From assembly GCA_000514715.1 (NCBI GenBank), contig AZWL01000025.1, positions 21,547-85,546 of the forward strand: DNA of 64,000 nt, given 5' to 3'. The notes beneath the pieces are model-generated. The model made no database searches, was not told the origin of the DNA, and worked only from the letters and a program-made list of their open reading frames with translations. The stretch is from Streptomyces sp. CNH099 (GTDB lineage Bacteria; Actinomycetota; Actinomycetes; Streptomycetales; Streptomycetaceae). Shown one piece after another: positions 39,702 to 52,281 of the stretch (position 1 is its first letter; every line of letters starts with the position of its first letter). The position numbers and the translations under genes were made by a program.

Positions 39702-40973
39702 GTGGCATTCGGCGGAGGCGGAGGCGGCACCCGGCGGTGGGGCTGGGGAGACCGAGGTGACGGGGCGCGGGCGGAGGCGCAGGCGGCCAAGGACGCCGCC
39801 GCGACCGCGTTCTACGAGCTGGACACCGCGCAGCGCGACCTGCGCATCTCCGTGGAGACGATCGCCGCCGTCGACGACTCCCCCGCCGCCCGCAAGGCGA
39901 CGGCGGACTTCGCCGCGCTGGGGCAGCGGATCGACGAGGTCAGTCACTCGTACATCACCGTCGTCGACTCCTACGACCTCGACCGCGACGACCTCGACCA
40001 GGGCACCGCCTCCCGGGCCCGGAACGAGCTGCAGCAGGCCACCAACGGGCTGGAGAAGGTCCGCTCCGACCTCAACCACTTCGCGCACGGCCTCGGCCCC
40101 CTCCTCGACCAGGCCGAGAGCCAGCTCGCCCGGCTCGCGCCGGCCGTGGAGCGGGCCCGGCAGGCGCTGCTGGCGGCGACGACCGCGCTGGACGAGGCGC
40201 GCGGCAAGGGCTTCCAGGCCGACGACCTGGCCGCCCGGCTCGCCGGGCTCGGACCGGAGCTGACCAAGCTCAACGAGGGCGCCGGGCGGCACGGCGTGCA
40301 GGAGACCATCCACCGCGCCGTCGGCGTGCAGCGCTCCGCCGAGCAACTGCGCAGCGAGGCGGAGCAGCTGCCGCGGCGGGCCGAGGAGATCGACCGGCGC
40401 CTGGTCAGCCTGCGCACCCGGGCGCAGGCGCTCGCCACCCGCGCCGAGGGGGTCAAGCCGGTGCTCAGCGAGCTGCGCCGGCGCTTCGCGCTGGCCTGCT
40501 GGCGCGATCTGCAGGACGTGCCGGGCCGCGCCGCCCAGGCCGTCACCGAGGCGGAGCAGAAGATCGCCGACGCCGGCCGGGCCCGCCGCGAGCAGCGGTG
40601 GCCGGACGCGACGGCGCTGCTGACGAGCGTACGGGCGCTGCTGAACCAGACCGACGAGGCCGTGGACGCCGCCCGCGACCGGCTCCACCGCCTCGACGCG
40701 GTGGAGAAGGACCGCTCCGGCGAGGTGAACCGCACCCGCTTCGCCATCCGCGACGCGCAGCGGCTGGCGATGGCGGGCCGGGACCGCCCGGACCCGCGGC
40801 ACGCGGGGCCGCTGGACGCGGCGGTCGAGCGCGTCGACCGGGCGGAGGCGGGGCTCACCGGGCGGCACCCGGACTACTGGAACTTCCTCGTGGAGCTGGA
40901 GGCGGTCCGCGAGCAGGTCGCCGAGGTGGTCCAGGCGATCCGGGCCGAGCGCGGGGGCGGCGCCGCGCGGTAG
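39702..40973 (+). CDS. Long coiled-coil protein of unknown function
   Basis: 423 residues from GTG 39702 (GAAAGGGG upstream). After a Gly/Trp-rich N-terminus the protein is almost wholly alpha-helical with heptad-like Leu/Ala patterns and many Arg/Glu residues, for example LQQATNGLEKVRSDLNHF and AEEIDRRLVSLRTRAQALA. No signal peptide, membrane helix or enzyme motif is seen. It is conserved in actinomycetes as far as I recall, sometimes loosely named DnaJ-like, but no J domain is visible. It may be a scaffold. It stands alone between tRNA-Val and the FmdB gene. Confidence 0.8.
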   Translation: MAFGGGGGGTRRWGWGDRGDGARAEAQAAKDAAATAFYELDTAQRDLRISVETIAAVDDSPAARKATADFAALGQRIDEVSHSYITVVDSYDLDRDDLDQGTASRARNELQQATNGLEKVRSDLNHFAHGLGPLLDQAESQLARLAPAVERARQALLAATTALDEARGKGFQADDLAARLAGLGPELTKLNEGAGRHGVQETIHRAVGVQRSAEQLRSEAEQLPRRAEEIDRRLVSLRTRAQALATRAEGVKPVLSELRRRFALACWRDLQDVPGRAAQAVTEAEQKIADAGRARREQRWPDATALLTSVRALLNQTDEAVDAARDRLHRLDAVEKDRSGEVNRTRFAIRDAQRLAMAGRDRPDPRHAGPLDAAVERVDRAEAGLTGRHPDYWNFLVELEAVREQVAEVVQAIRAERGGGAAR

Positions 40974-41121
40974 GCCGCCCCCCCTCCAGATCGCCGCCGG
41001 GCCCGCCCCGGCGGATCGGCCCCCGGCGGACCTGCGCGCGCACCGCCCGGGCTGCCGGTGCCGGGCAGCCGGTGCCGTACGGCCGGCCGCCTTCCCCGGC
41101 CGCGGCGATATGCTGTGCGCC

Positions 41122-41349
41122 ATGCCCCGATACGAGTACCGCTGCCGCTCCTGCGGGTCGACCTTCGAGGTCAGCCGGCCCATGGCCGAGTCCTCCGCCC
41201 CCGCGGACTGCCCGCAGGGCCACGACGACACCGTCAAGCTGCTCTCCACCGTGGCCGTCGGCGGCTCCGCCGCCGGTGCGCCCGCGCCGCAGGCCGGCGG
41301 CGGGGCCGGGGGCGGCGGCGGGTGCTGCGGCGGCGGTTGCTGCTCGTAG
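41122..41349 (+). CDS. FmdB-family zinc-ribbon protein
   Basis: 75 residues. MPRYEYRCRSCGSTFEV is the standard FmdB zinc-ribbon opening; the second half of the site is ADCPQGH. The C-terminus is a Gly/Cys-rich tail (GCCGGGCCS). TATGCT at 41108-41113 is 8 nt before ATG 41122, so the message is probably leaderless. Role unknown; first named from formamidase operons. Confidence 0.92.
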   Translation: MPRYEYRCRSCGSTFEVSRPMAESSAPADCPQGHDDTVKLLSTVAVGGSAAGAPAPQAGGGAGGGGGCCGGGCCS

Positions 41350-41451
41350 CCGCGCGGCCCCGTGGCGTACGGGGGTGTGACCAGGCGACTTGCCCCGGTG
41401 TGCGGGCCGGGCGGATCCTGGATTACGGCACCGCCGTAAGGAGGTCACGCC

Positions 41452-42066
41452 ATGACAGAACCACACGTCATGGAGTCCCTACCGCATCCCCTGGCAGAAC
41501 CGCCCAAGGGCGAGGTCGTCGGCAGCCGTGAAGCGCTCAAGGAGCGCGTCAACGTCGGGCGGCCCGCCCACCAGCACACCAGGATCGACGAGCATCTGCC
41601 CGTCGACCACCACCTCAGCAACGTCTACCGCGCGGGCGCGGGCCTCGTCGGCATGTTCCTGCTGGTGTTCGGCGTCCTCGGCCTCTTCAACCGCGTCTGG
41701 TTCTTCGACACCGGCGGCGACGAGACCCTCGGGCTGAACACCAACGGCGCGCTGAGCACCCTGTCCATCGCCGTCGGGCTGCTGCTGCTCTACGGCATGG
41801 TCCGCGGCGGCAACTTCGCCTCGACGCTCAACATGGTCCTGGGCGGGCTCTTCGTCCTCAGCGGCTTCGTCAACCTGGCCCTGCTGGAGACGAGCGCCAA
41901 CTTCCTCGCCTTCAAGATGCAGAACGTGCTGTTCAGCTTCATCGTGGGGCTGGTCCTGGCGACGTTCGGCATGTACGGGCGCGTCAGCAGCCGGCTGCCG
42001 CACGACAACCCGTACTGGCGCACCCGCAACGAGGGGCAGGCCGCTACCGGCGACGCGCCACGGTGA
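41452..42066 (+). CDS. DUF4383 membrane protein
   Basis: 204 residues, with a near-perfect TAAGGAGGT before ATG 41452. A charged N-terminal region of about 55 residues precedes four membrane helices; VYRAGAGLVGMFLLVFGVLG, the motif after GVLSTLSIAVGLLLLYG-type helices (here ALSTLSIAVGLLLLYG) and NVLFSFIVGLVLATFGMYG are characteristic of DUF4383. Function unknown. The last 23 nt overlap the 3' end of the convergent O-methyltransferase. Confidence 0.88.
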   Translation: MTEPHVMESLPHPLAEPPKGEVVGSREALKERVNVGRPAHQHTRIDEHLPVDHHLSNVYRAGAGLVGMFLLVFGVLGLFNRVWFFDTGGDETLGLNTNGALSTLSIAVGLLLLYGMVRGGNFASTLNMVLGGLFVLSGFVNLALLETSANFLAFKMQNVLFSFIVGLVLATFGMYGRVSSRLPHDNPYWRTRNEGQAATGDAPR

Positions 42067-42721
42067 GGCCGTCGGCGACCGTCAGGAGCACCGAGTCCAT
42101 CCGGGCGTCAGCGACCACGTGGTCGTTGAACGCCCGGATCGCCGCGGCCCCGCCCGTCGCGGCGGGGTCCACGACCCGGCCGTGGAACAGGACGTTGTCG
42201 ACGACGATCAGCCCGCCCGGCCGCATGCGCGGCACCAGTTCCTCCCAGTACGCGACGTAGCCCTTCTTGTCCGCGTCCAGGTACGCCAGGTCGATGTGCG
42301 GCTCCGCGGGCATCTCCTGCAGCGAGTTCAGGGCCGGGCCGAGGCGCAGCTCCACGCGGTCCGCGACGCCGGCCTTCTCCCACGCCTCGCGCGCGTACGC
42401 CGTCCACTCCTCGGAGACGTCCAGCGCCACCAGCTTCCCGTCCGGCGGCAGCGCCTGCGCCATCGACAGCGACGAGAAGCCGGTGAAGGTGCCCACCTCC
42501 ACGACGTGCCGGGCGCCGGCCAGCCGCACCAGGAACGCCAGCAGCGGGCCCTGCTCCTGCGCGGACTGCATGCTCGCCGAGTCCGGGAAGCGGGCATGCG
42601 TCAGCTCGACGAGGTCGCGCTGCACGGCGTCCAGCGGCGGATTGTGGTCCAGCACGTAGCGGTACAGGTCCGGTGTCTGGTCGGGGCGCTTGTCCCGGCC
42701 CGCGGGAGAGGGAGTGGTCAT
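42044..42721 (-). CDS. Class I O-methyltransferase (COMT/CCoAOMT type), last gene of the Ter operon
   Basis: 225 residues. I take ATG 42721, whose first bases overlap the HAD stop (ATGA), over an ATG at 42730. Motifs: VVEVGTFTGFSSLSMAQALP (SAM site), GKLVALDVSEEW, IDLAYLDADKKGYVAYWEEL (metal-binding Asp-x-Asp-K) and GGLIVVDNVLFHGRVVDP. This is the cation-dependent CCoA-OMT family, which methylates catechol-like hydroxyls. Coupling to the Ter biosynthetic genes suggests it modifies their product. Confidence 0.92.
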   Translation of the reverse strand: MTTPSPAGRDKRPDQTPDLYRYVLDHNPPLDAVQRDLVELTHARFPDSASMQSAQEQGPLLAFLVRLAGARHVVEVGTFTGFSSLSMAQALPPDGKLVALDVSEEWTAYAREAWEKAGVADRVELRLGPALNSLQEMPAEPHIDLAYLDADKKGYVAYWEELVPRMRPGGLIVVDNVLFHGRVVDPAATGGAAAIRAFNDHVVADARMDSVLLTVADGLTVARRR

Positions 42722-43517
42722 GGAAGGCATCCTGCCATCTGCCGCAGTATCCGCTCACCGGCGGCCACGCCGTGTTCGGCGAGCGCGGTGACGTGCGGCG
42801 CCGTCCAGCCGCGCGCGGCCAACTCGCCGTGGCCGGGCCGCCAGGCGCGGTCGGCGGCGCTGAGGAGGTCGGTGTCGAGGAGGGAGTCGCCGGCGGCGAG
42901 GACGGGGCCGGTGCCGCCGGCCCGCCGGACGACCTCCGCCACCGCCGCGCTCTTCGTCAGCGGGCGGGGCACCGCGTACACCTTGCGCCCCTGCGCCGAC
43001 ACGGACCAGCCCCGCCCCTCCGCCCACTCCCCCAGCTCCTTCAGCCACTCCTCCGGCACCGCCGCCCGCTCCACCACCAGGTACGCGAACAGGTCCTCGG
43101 CCGTGCGGAGCTTGCGCAGCCACGCCGGGTCCGCGGCCCGCTCCAGGTGCGCGCGGACCTCCGCCAGCGGCGCGCTCCCGGCGGCCAGCTCCCGCCCCAC
43201 CCGGGCCCGCCAGCCGGCGTCGGCCTCGCCGTCGACCAGCAGATGGCCGCCGTTGGCGCAGATCGCGTACCGCGGCGGCGGGCCGGGCAGGCGGACGCGG
43301 GCGTACTGCTCGCGGGTGCGCGTCGTCACCGGGACGAAGCGGGCCCGGCCGGCCAGCTCGGCGAGCAGCCCGGCGGCGGCCTCGGTCATGAAGGACAGCG
43401 GCCTGCCCTCGTACACCTCCACGCACAGCAGCCGCGGCGCCGCCGCGTCCGGCATGTCGAGGGCGAGGGCGGCCGGAGAGTAGATGAGGGTGCGGTCGAG
43501 GTCGCTGGCGATGATCG

Positions 43518-43521
<4 letters not shown>
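42718..43521 (-). CDS. HAD-family phosphatase of the Ter biosynthetic operon
   Basis: 267 residues from ATG 43521, overlapping the stop of the large PRTase gene (ATGA). Motif I IIASDLDRTLIYSP, followed by FVPVTTRTREQYARV (motif II), a cap domain, and GTGPVLAAGDSLLDTDLLSAAD (motif IV). It is the HAD subgroup found with TerD and PRTase/TRSP genes, predicted to dephosphorylate a nucleotide-like intermediate. Cytosolic. Confidence 0.9.
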
Positions 43522-46417
<2,896 letters not shown>

Positions 46418-46418
<1 letters not shown>

Positions 46419-47605
46419 CAGTCGTCGCCCCGGTCCGCCGCGGCCGCCAGCAGCTCCACGAACGTCGTCTCCTCCCGCGCCACCCCGAACGCCCGCGCCC
46501 GCCGCAGCGTCCGCTCCGCCCACGCCCGGTGCGGCTTGGCCTCGTTCATCTTGTTCGTGTACGCGGAGCGCATCACCCCGCCCCCCGCACCGTCCTTCCG
46601 CAGGATGTCCCTCGCGTCCACGTACTCCTCGTGGCTCACCACCGACAGCGCGTGCACCGGCGCCACATGGCTGGGGTGGATGCACGTCTTGCCCTGCAGC
46701 CCGTTGGCGCGGTCGAGCGAGATCTCCCGCAGCAGGCCGTCCATGTCGTGCTCGATGAGCGCCGCCCGCAGCTCCTCCGCCCGCCCCGCGGCGAACGGGC
46801 TGCTGCGCAGCTGCGGCTTGAACAATCGTTCCTGCTGGCGGAAGTACTCCCACACCGGCCCCGTGACCGTGAAGCCGCTGCCGTCGGCCCGCCCGAAGAC
46901 GTTGACCACGTCCCCGATCGCCGCCGCCACCAGCTGCACGTCGTACGCCGTCATGTCCGGCGAGCGCCGCAGCCCGTACGCCGCGCAGAAGTCCGTGACC
47001 CCGAGTCGCACCGCCAGCACCCGCTCGCGGTACTGGTCCAGCACCCGCGCGATGCCCCGCAGCGCCCCGGCCCGCGACTCCAGGTGCAGCACCTCCGGCG
47101 ACTCCACCACCGGCATCGCGTACAGCCGCCGGCCGGCCGGCCCGACCTGCTGCTCCGCCTTGATGACCGCCTCCAGGAAGGCCGTCCCCTGCACCGCCGT
47201 GAACTTCGGCAGCACGAACCCCGACAGCAGCCGCGCCGCCGGGCCGAGGCGGGAGACGAGGTCGGGTATCTGCCCGGCGTCGCGGGTGCGGACGAACAGC
47301 AGCGGCAGGGCGCCGTCGGCGCCCTGCCGCTGCAGCTCGCGGAGCTGCCGGACGACGTTGGCCTCCGCGTCCGGCACCTCGTCGTCGGCTATGGAGTCCT
47401 CCAGGCACAGCACCATCGACACCACCCCGCGCGCCGCCTGGCCGCGGATGTCGCGGGCCAGTTGCGGGCGGGTGGCGGGGCTGTAGAGGGTCGCGCCGAG
47501 GGCGGTGGCCAGTTCGGCGGCGGGGGCGTCGGCGGTGAACTCGGCCGGCTCGCGGTGGAACAGCGCGGCACGCACGTCCGGGGAGACGTGCCCGAAGTGG
47601 CGCAT
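46418..47605 (-). CDS. HpcH/HpaI aldolase-citrate lyase family protein (CitE-like, Ter operon)
   Basis: 395 residues from ATG 47605. MRHFGHVSPDVRAALFHREP is the N-terminus characteristic of the Ter-associated CitE subgroup. Core motifs: VSMVLCLEDSIADDEV (metal-binding Glu/Asp), MPVVESPEVL, LAVRLGVTDFCAAYGLRR and GKTCIHPSHVAPVHAL. It is a C-C lyase of the phosphoenolpyruvate-mutase/TIM-barrel superfamily. It is the first gene of the coupled operon with the PRTase fusion, HAD phosphatase and O-methyltransferase, divergent from TerD. Confidence 0.92.
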
Positions 47606-47745
47606 GCGGTGCTCCCTCGGGTTGGGCGGGCGAAGGGGGGCGGAATCGTCGGTGATTCGGTAGGTAGGGACGTCCGGGGGCCCTCCGCCGTTCCCCGGTC
47701 GCCCCGCGTTGTGGCCGCCGCGGGCGAGAGGGCAGGATAGCCTGC

Positions 47746-48573
47746 ATGACGCATGCCATGGCGCAGGGCTCCGACATGTCCGTCTCCGTCGCCGCGCTGC
47801 GGGCGGTGCTGCGCTGGACCCCCGGGGCCGGGGTGCCGGACGTCGACGCCTGCGTCATTCTCCTCGACGACAAGGGCCGGGTGCGCTCCGACGCCGACTT
47901 CGTCTTCTACAACCAGCCCCGGCACCCCTCGGGGCTCGCCCGCAAGCTGCCGAAGAAGCGGCAGGGCGAGGGGCTGACGGACTCCGTCGAGGCGCAGCTG
48001 ACCCACCAGGACCCGTCGGTGGACCGGATGGTGCTGGTGGCGGCCGCGGACGGCGGGACCTTCGCGCGGGTACGGAACCTCCGGGTGGAGCTGCACGACG
48101 CGGCGGCACCCGGCGGCGGCGACTCGGCGTCCGGGGAGCCGTTCGCGTACGTGGACATGCAGCCGGACGGCGGCGCGGCGGCGGCGCTGGTCTGCGGCGA
48201 GCTGCGCCGGGCCGGCGGCGGCTGGCAGTTCCGGGCGGTCTCGAAGGGGTACGCCACGGGGCTGGTCGGCGTGGCCGGCGAGTTCGGGATCTCGGTGGAC
48301 GAGACGGACACCGGGCACCACCCGACGCCGGAGCCCGCCAACGACCCGGCCTCCGGCGGGCAGCCCGCCCCCGGCGGACAGGGCGGGCAGGGCGCGCAGT
48401 CGGGGCAGGCCGCGCAGTCGGGGCAGGGCGGGCAGTCGGGGCAGGACCCACAGGGCGGGCAGAACCTCCAGAGCGGCCCGAGCGGGCAGCCGCAGCCGGC
48501 GCCCCCCATCGCGTACGGCTACCCGCCGGCGTTCACGCTTCCGCCCCAGGGCCCCCAGTTCATCGGCCGCTGA
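47746..48573 (+). CDS. terD: TerD-family protein with Gly/Gln-repeat tail
   Basis: 275 residues. AGGA lies 8 nt before ATG 47746. The opening MTHAMAQGSD and AVLRWTPGAGVPDVDACVIL, DFVFYNQPRHPSG and VDRMVLVAAADGG are those of the TerD/CABP1 Ca2+-binding beta-sandwich, about residues 1-190. The C-terminal about 80 residues are a Gly-Gln-rich tail (GGQGGQGAQSGQ and variants) ending in YPPAFTLPPQGPQFIG, like an exposed disordered arm. TerD proteins act in tellurite, phage and oxidative-stress responses and development in Streptomyces. It diverges from the Ter biosynthetic operon. Confidence 0.93.
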   Translation: MTHAMAQGSDMSVSVAALRAVLRWTPGAGVPDVDACVILLDDKGRVRSDADFVFYNQPRHPSGLARKLPKKRQGEGLTDSVEAQLTHQDPSVDRMVLVAAADGGTFARVRNLRVELHDAAAPGGGDSASGEPFAYVDMQPDGGAAAALVCGELRRAGGGWQFRAVSKGYATGLVGVAGEFGISVDETDTGHHPTPEPANDPASGGQPAPGGQGGQGAQSGQAAQSGQGGQSGQDPQGGQNLQSGPSGQPQPAPPIAYGYPPAFTLPPQGPQFIGR

Positions 48574-48633
48574 CCCGGCCCGGCGCCCGCCCGGGCCGCA
48601 CGGACGTCCCCCGGCCGCCGCGCGCCCGCGGCC

Positions 48634-49368
48634 TCACGTCTTCGTCTTGAACCCCCGGCCCCACACCAGCCCCCACCCGTAGAGTCGGTCCAACTCCGAC
48701 TGGAACCCGTACACATACCGCACCTCGCGGCGCACCGTCAGCTCGCCCTTCTTGTTCTCAAGCAGCAGCACCGCGCACGACCGCGCCTCCGGCGCCCGCT
48801 CGTCGAGCGCGATCTCCACCCGCGGCCCGTTGGCGGGGTAGAGCGTGACGACGGCCTGGGTGCGGTCGAAGGCGGGCGTGCCGTCGTAGATGTAGACGAA
48901 GATCAGCAGCCGCCGGAAGGCGTCCTTGTGGTCGAGGTTGACGTAGACGGTCTCGCCGGAGCCCGAGCCGAAGCGGTCGTCGCCGCTGAGCTTGATGTAC
49001 GGGGGGTCGTTGATGTCGCCGTAGAAGTTGCCGAGCGGCTGGACCACGCCCTTGGTGCCGTCCTCCAGCTCGTACATGCACGCCAGGTCGAGGTCGACGT
49101 TGACCACCGCCGGCCCCTGGGCCTGCACCACCTCGGGCCGGAAGAGCTTCGCGGGGTGCAGCAGCGACCGGCCGTCCCGGCGGGGCCGGCCGCCGATGTC
49201 GGAGGTGCGCATCCGCCAGGAGAGGTTGACGCGCAGGTTGCCGGTGTCGGATCCCTGTTTGCTCAGCGAGATCAACGGCCTGCGCTTGGTGAGCTGCACC
49301 GAGTACGACGCGCCCGCGCTGTCGAACTGCGGTACCCCCTCCCGCCGCCAGTTGCCCCAGAACGACAC
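48634..49368 (-). CDS. Tellurium-resistance (TerD-superfamily, TerA-like) protein
   Basis: 244 residues from GTG 49368. Key segments: TKRRPLISLSKQGSDTGNLRVNLSW, VNVDLDLACMYELEDG, GSGETVYVNLDHKDAFRRLLIF and VVTLYPANGPRVEIALDE, matching the TerD-type sandwich including the DLDLAC calcium-binding strand. It differs from the TerD to its right by lacking the repeat tail. It is convergent with terD and probably transcribed apart from the downstream-facing TerC-type gene 95 nt away. Confidence 0.88.
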   Translation of the reverse strand: MSFWGNWRREGVPQFDSAGASYSVQLTKRRPLISLSKQGSDTGNLRVNLSWRMRTSDIGGRPRRDGRSLLHPAKLFRPEVVQAQGPAVVNVDLDLACMYELEDGTKGVVQPLGNFYGDINDPPYIKLSGDDRFGSGSGETVYVNLDHKDAFRRLLIFVYIYDGTPAFDRTQAVVTLYPANGPRVEIALDERAPEARSCAVLLLENKKGELTVRREVRYVYGFQSELDRLYGWGLVWGRGFKTKT

Positions 49369-49463
49369 CTCGCACCCCCACCTGGACGTAGGAAACCCCT
49401 CGGGGCACGGTCAGGGCGACCGGCCCCGGGGGGAATCCTTCCGCATCGGGATCCGCGCGGAAC

Positions 49464-50612
49464 CTACACGCGGGAGGGAAGCTCCTTTTCGGCCACTTCG
49501 TCGTCCCCGTCTCCGCCGTCCGCGGCGACGCGCCGGTTCCGGCGGAGCGAGGAGTAGAAGGAGAAGCCGATGAGGGCGACGCCGATGCAGCCGGTGATGA
49601 CCTCGTGGATGTGCCACTTGATGGTGATCAGCAGGATGGTGGCCAGGGCGCCGATCGCGTAGTGCGCACCGTGCTCCAGGTACACGTAGTCGTCGAGGGT
49701 GCCCTGCCGGACGAGGTAGACCGTCAGCGACCGGACGTACATGGCGCCGATGCCCAGGCCCAGCGCCATCCAGAAGATGTGGTTGGTGATGGCGAATGCG
49801 CCGATGACGCCGTCGAAGGAGAACGACGCGTCCAGCACCTCCAGGTAGAGGAACATGAAGAACGCGGCCTTGCCGGCGAGTCCGACGGCGGACGGCTGCT
49901 GGCCGGAGCGCTTCGCCGCCTCCTCTTCCTCCTGCTCGCGTTCCTCCTCCTCTTCCAGCTTGTCCTCGAAGTGCCCGGACAGGCCGCCGACGATGAGGTA
50001 CGTGATGAGGCCGGCGATGCCCGCCGACATCACCGTGCCCGATTTGTCCACATGTGCTCCGCCGTGCTGGATGGCGCTGGTGGCGATGGTCATCGCGGTG
50101 GTCAGCAGCACGATCAGGGCGATGCACACGGAGATCGCGTCGATCCGGCCGACGCGGGAGAGCGGCTTCTCGATGAACGGGATCCACTTGTGCTCCCGTT
50201 CGTCGAAGAGGAACTCCAGGAAGATCATCAGCAGGAACATCCCACCGAACGCGGCGATCGAGGGATGCGCGTCGGTGACGAGCTGTTCGTACTGGTCGGG
50301 GTCGTCCAGGGCCAGATCGACGGCTTCGATCGGCCCGACCTTGGCGGTGATGGCGACGATCACGACCGGGAAGACGAGGCGCATGCCGAAGACGGCGATG
50401 AGGATGCCGATGGTGAGGAAGATCTTCTGCCAGAAGGCGTTCATCTTCTTCAGCACGCCGGCGTTGACGACGGCGTTGTCGAAGGAGAGCGAGATCTCCA
50501 GGATGGACAGGATCGCCACCAGGACGAACGCCTCCCACCCCCAGAAGATCAGGGCACAGGCAAGGCCCGCGGCGGTCACCGCGAAAGACCAGCCGAAGGT
50601 TTTCAGCACCAC
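49464..50612 (-). CDS. TerC/DUF475 integral membrane protein
   Basis: 382 residues from GTG 50612 (a start at 50663 is possible). It has about nine membrane helices. LSILEISLSFDNAVVNAGVLKKM is the TerC/DUF475 signature, with a second matching motif at EVLDASFSFDGVIGAFAITN. An acidic cytoplasmic loop (EEEEEREQEEEEA) lies between. TerC-type proteins move or protect against metals (Mn2+ in several cases) and associate with TerD. It completes the Ter block. Confidence 0.93.
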   Translation of the reverse strand: MVLKTFGWSFAVTAAGLACALIFWGWEAFVLVAILSILEISLSFDNAVVNAGVLKKMNAFWQKIFLTIGILIAVFGMRLVFPVVIVAITAKVGPIEAVDLALDDPDQYEQLVTDAHPSIAAFGGMFLLMIFLEFLFDEREHKWIPFIEKPLSRVGRIDAISVCIALIVLLTTAMTIATSAIQHGGAHVDKSGTVMSAGIAGLITYLIVGGLSGHFEDKLEEEEEREQEEEEAAKRSGQQPSAVGLAGKAAFFMFLYLEVLDASFSFDGVIGAFAITNHIFWMALGLGIGAMYVRSLTVYLVRQGTLDDYVYLEHGAHYAIGALATILLITIKWHIHEVITGCIGVALIGFSFYSSLRRNRRVAADGGDGDDEVAEKELPSRV

Positions 50613-50858
50613 TGGCAGTCGTCCATTCTCATCGTGTGTCGGTCCGTCTCCGCGGCGCGGCACGGGCTTCCGTCACCGTACCCGCACGGCTCCCCCCGGA
50701 TCCGGCACGTACGCCGTGCCCCCATCTTCCCGGGTGGTGTCAAGTCCGCACACTTCCAGGGTGCGGCAGCCTCGGGGACCGCGCGGCTGCCGGATGGTGC
50801 GGGAACCGGGCCGCCGGCGGCCCGGCGGCGGCGCCGGAAGGCCGCCGGCCACCGGTGG

Positions 50859-51344
50859 TCAGGCGGGGGCGAGGGCCTTCAGCGCCGTCACGTAGTCGTC
50901 GAGGTCGCGGGCGTCCGGCAGGTCGTTGACGACCGTCCAGCGCACCGTGCCCCCGCTGTCGATGACGAACGTGCCGCGGACCGCGCAGCCCTTCTCCTCG
51001 TCGAAGACGCCGTAGGCGCGCGCGGTGGCGCCGTGCGGCCAGAAGTCGCTGAGCAGCGGGTAGCCGAAGCCCTCCCGGTCGTCGAAGACGCGCAGGGCGA
51101 ACGGTGTGTCACAGGAGACGGCGAGCAGCTGGACCTCGTCGTTGACGAAGTCGGGCAGCCGGTCGCGCAGCGCGCACAGCTCGCCCGTGCACACGCCGGT
51201 GAAGGCGTACGGGAAGAACAGCAGGACGACCGCCTTCCGGCCGCGGTAGTCCGAGAGCCGCACGGTCTCGCCGTGCTCGTTGCGCAGCGCGAAGTCCGGG
51301 GCGGCGGCGCCGGGCGCCAGCCCCTCGATCCCGTCCAGTGCCAT
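50859..51344 (-). CDS. Peroxiredoxin, AhpE-like
   Basis: 161 residues from ATG 51344. The thioredoxin-fold peroxidase motif is FFPYAFTGVCTGELCALRD: Cys in TGVC is the peroxidatic cysteine, with Thr two residues earlier. LLAVSCDTPFALRVF and FVIDSGGTVRW complete the fold. It resembles mycobacterial AhpE, a one-cysteine peroxiredoxin using mycothiol or mycoredoxin. It precedes the DUF3052 gene, in the arrangement commonly seen next to aceE in actinomycetes. Confidence 0.92.
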   Translation of the reverse strand: MALDGIEGLAPGAAAPDFALRNEHGETVRLSDYRGRKAVVLLFFPYAFTGVCTGELCALRDRLPDFVNDEVQLLAVSCDTPFALRVFDDREGFGYPLLSDFWPHGATARAYGVFDEEKGCAVRGTFVIDSGGTVRWTVVNDLPDARDLDDYVTALKALAPA

Positions 51345-51466
51345 GTCGTGACCTCCGGTCCTGCGGGCGTGTGCCGGGTCACGAGCCTACGAGCGGGGCA
51401 CGGATACCCCGCGCCGGGGGCCCCGCGCCGGGATCCCGTCGCGTCGGCCGGGACCCCGGCACGGTG

Positions 51467-51907
51467 TCAGCGCTTGGTCGAGCGGGCCGCCTTCGGGGTC
51501 ACCAGCCGGCTGCCGCTCCAGTCCTTGCCCGCGTTGATGCTCTTGGTCTGGGCCAGACCCGCGGTCTGGGCCGCCTCGCCGATGTCGCTGGGCTCGACGT
51601 AACCGTCGCGGCCGGTCTTGGGCGTCATGAGCCAGACCGGGGCGCCTTCGTCGATCATCGTGGTGGCGTCCACCAGCGCATCCGTCAGATCGCCGTCGTC
51701 CTCGCGGAACCAGAGCACGACGGCGTCCGCGACGTCGTCGTAGTCCTCGTCGACGAGGTTCTGCCCGGTGATCGATTCGATGGCCTCGCGAAGCTCCTGA
51801 TCGGCGTCGTCGTCGTAACCGATCTCCTGGACCACCTCTCCGGCCTGGAAACCCAGCCTGGTGGCGGGGTTGGTCCGCTCCTCCGCGTGGTCCGCGGTCG
51901 CGCTCAC
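51467..51907 (-). CDS. DUF3052 family protein
   Basis: 146 residues from GTG 51907 with AGGAGG 6 nt upstream. The fold is ferredoxin-like: TRLGFQAGEVVQEIGYDDD, DADQELREAIESITG, DAVVLWFREDDGDLTDALVDA and APVWLMTPKTGRDGYVEP. It is conserved next to aceE in actinobacteria, and its function is unknown. It diverges from aceE, with 374 nt between the genes. Confidence 0.93.
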   Translation of the reverse strand: MSATADHAEERTNPATRLGFQAGEVVQEIGYDDDADQELREAIESITGQNLVDEDYDDVADAVVLWFREDDGDLTDALVDATTMIDEGAPVWLMTPKTGRDGYVEPSDIGEAAQTAGLAQTKSINAGKDWSGSRLVTPKAARSTKR

Positions 51908-52183
51908 GGATTGCCTCCTGCTCGTGTACCTGTGTCTTCGTGTCTTCGGCGTTCTCGGGGTTCTCCGAAACCAGCATCACACCCGCGCGCACGCGAGGCG
52001 ATGGGCGTAGTCCACACGTGCCGGGCGAATCGCGCAAGTACCCGGCGGTCGATCCCGCCCTATGGAGGCACCCCCGGACGAGGGGGCGCGGGCGCCCGGC
52101 TCGCCTGCGGGTACGCTGGCGATCAGTCCGTTCGGCCCGTCCGCGGCCGTCCCGGTGGCACGAATACAGGGTTACCAAACAGT

Positions 52184-52242
52184 AGAGATGACGTAGCCGC
52201 AACCGCGGTAGACGATGGGAATCAGCGCGATGTCTCATCTCT
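52184..52242. promoter_or_regulatory. Inverted repeat in the aceE upstream region
   Basis: AGAGATGA (52184-52191) and TCATCTCT (52235-52242) are perfect 8-bp arms 43 nt apart, ending 39 nt before aceE. The 374-nt gap 51908-52281 is AT-richer than average and is where the aceE promoter must lie; I see no further gene. Confidence 0.35.
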
Positions 52243-52281
52243 GAGCAGTCCGATACCGATACATACCAGCGAAGGAACAGC

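Noticed and set aside
49605..51602. 665-residue rightward frame across TerC and peroxiredoxin genes
   Set aside because: Asp/Glu/Gln-rich mirror of membrane-protein codons; TerC and AhpE-like motifs on the minus strand are clear.
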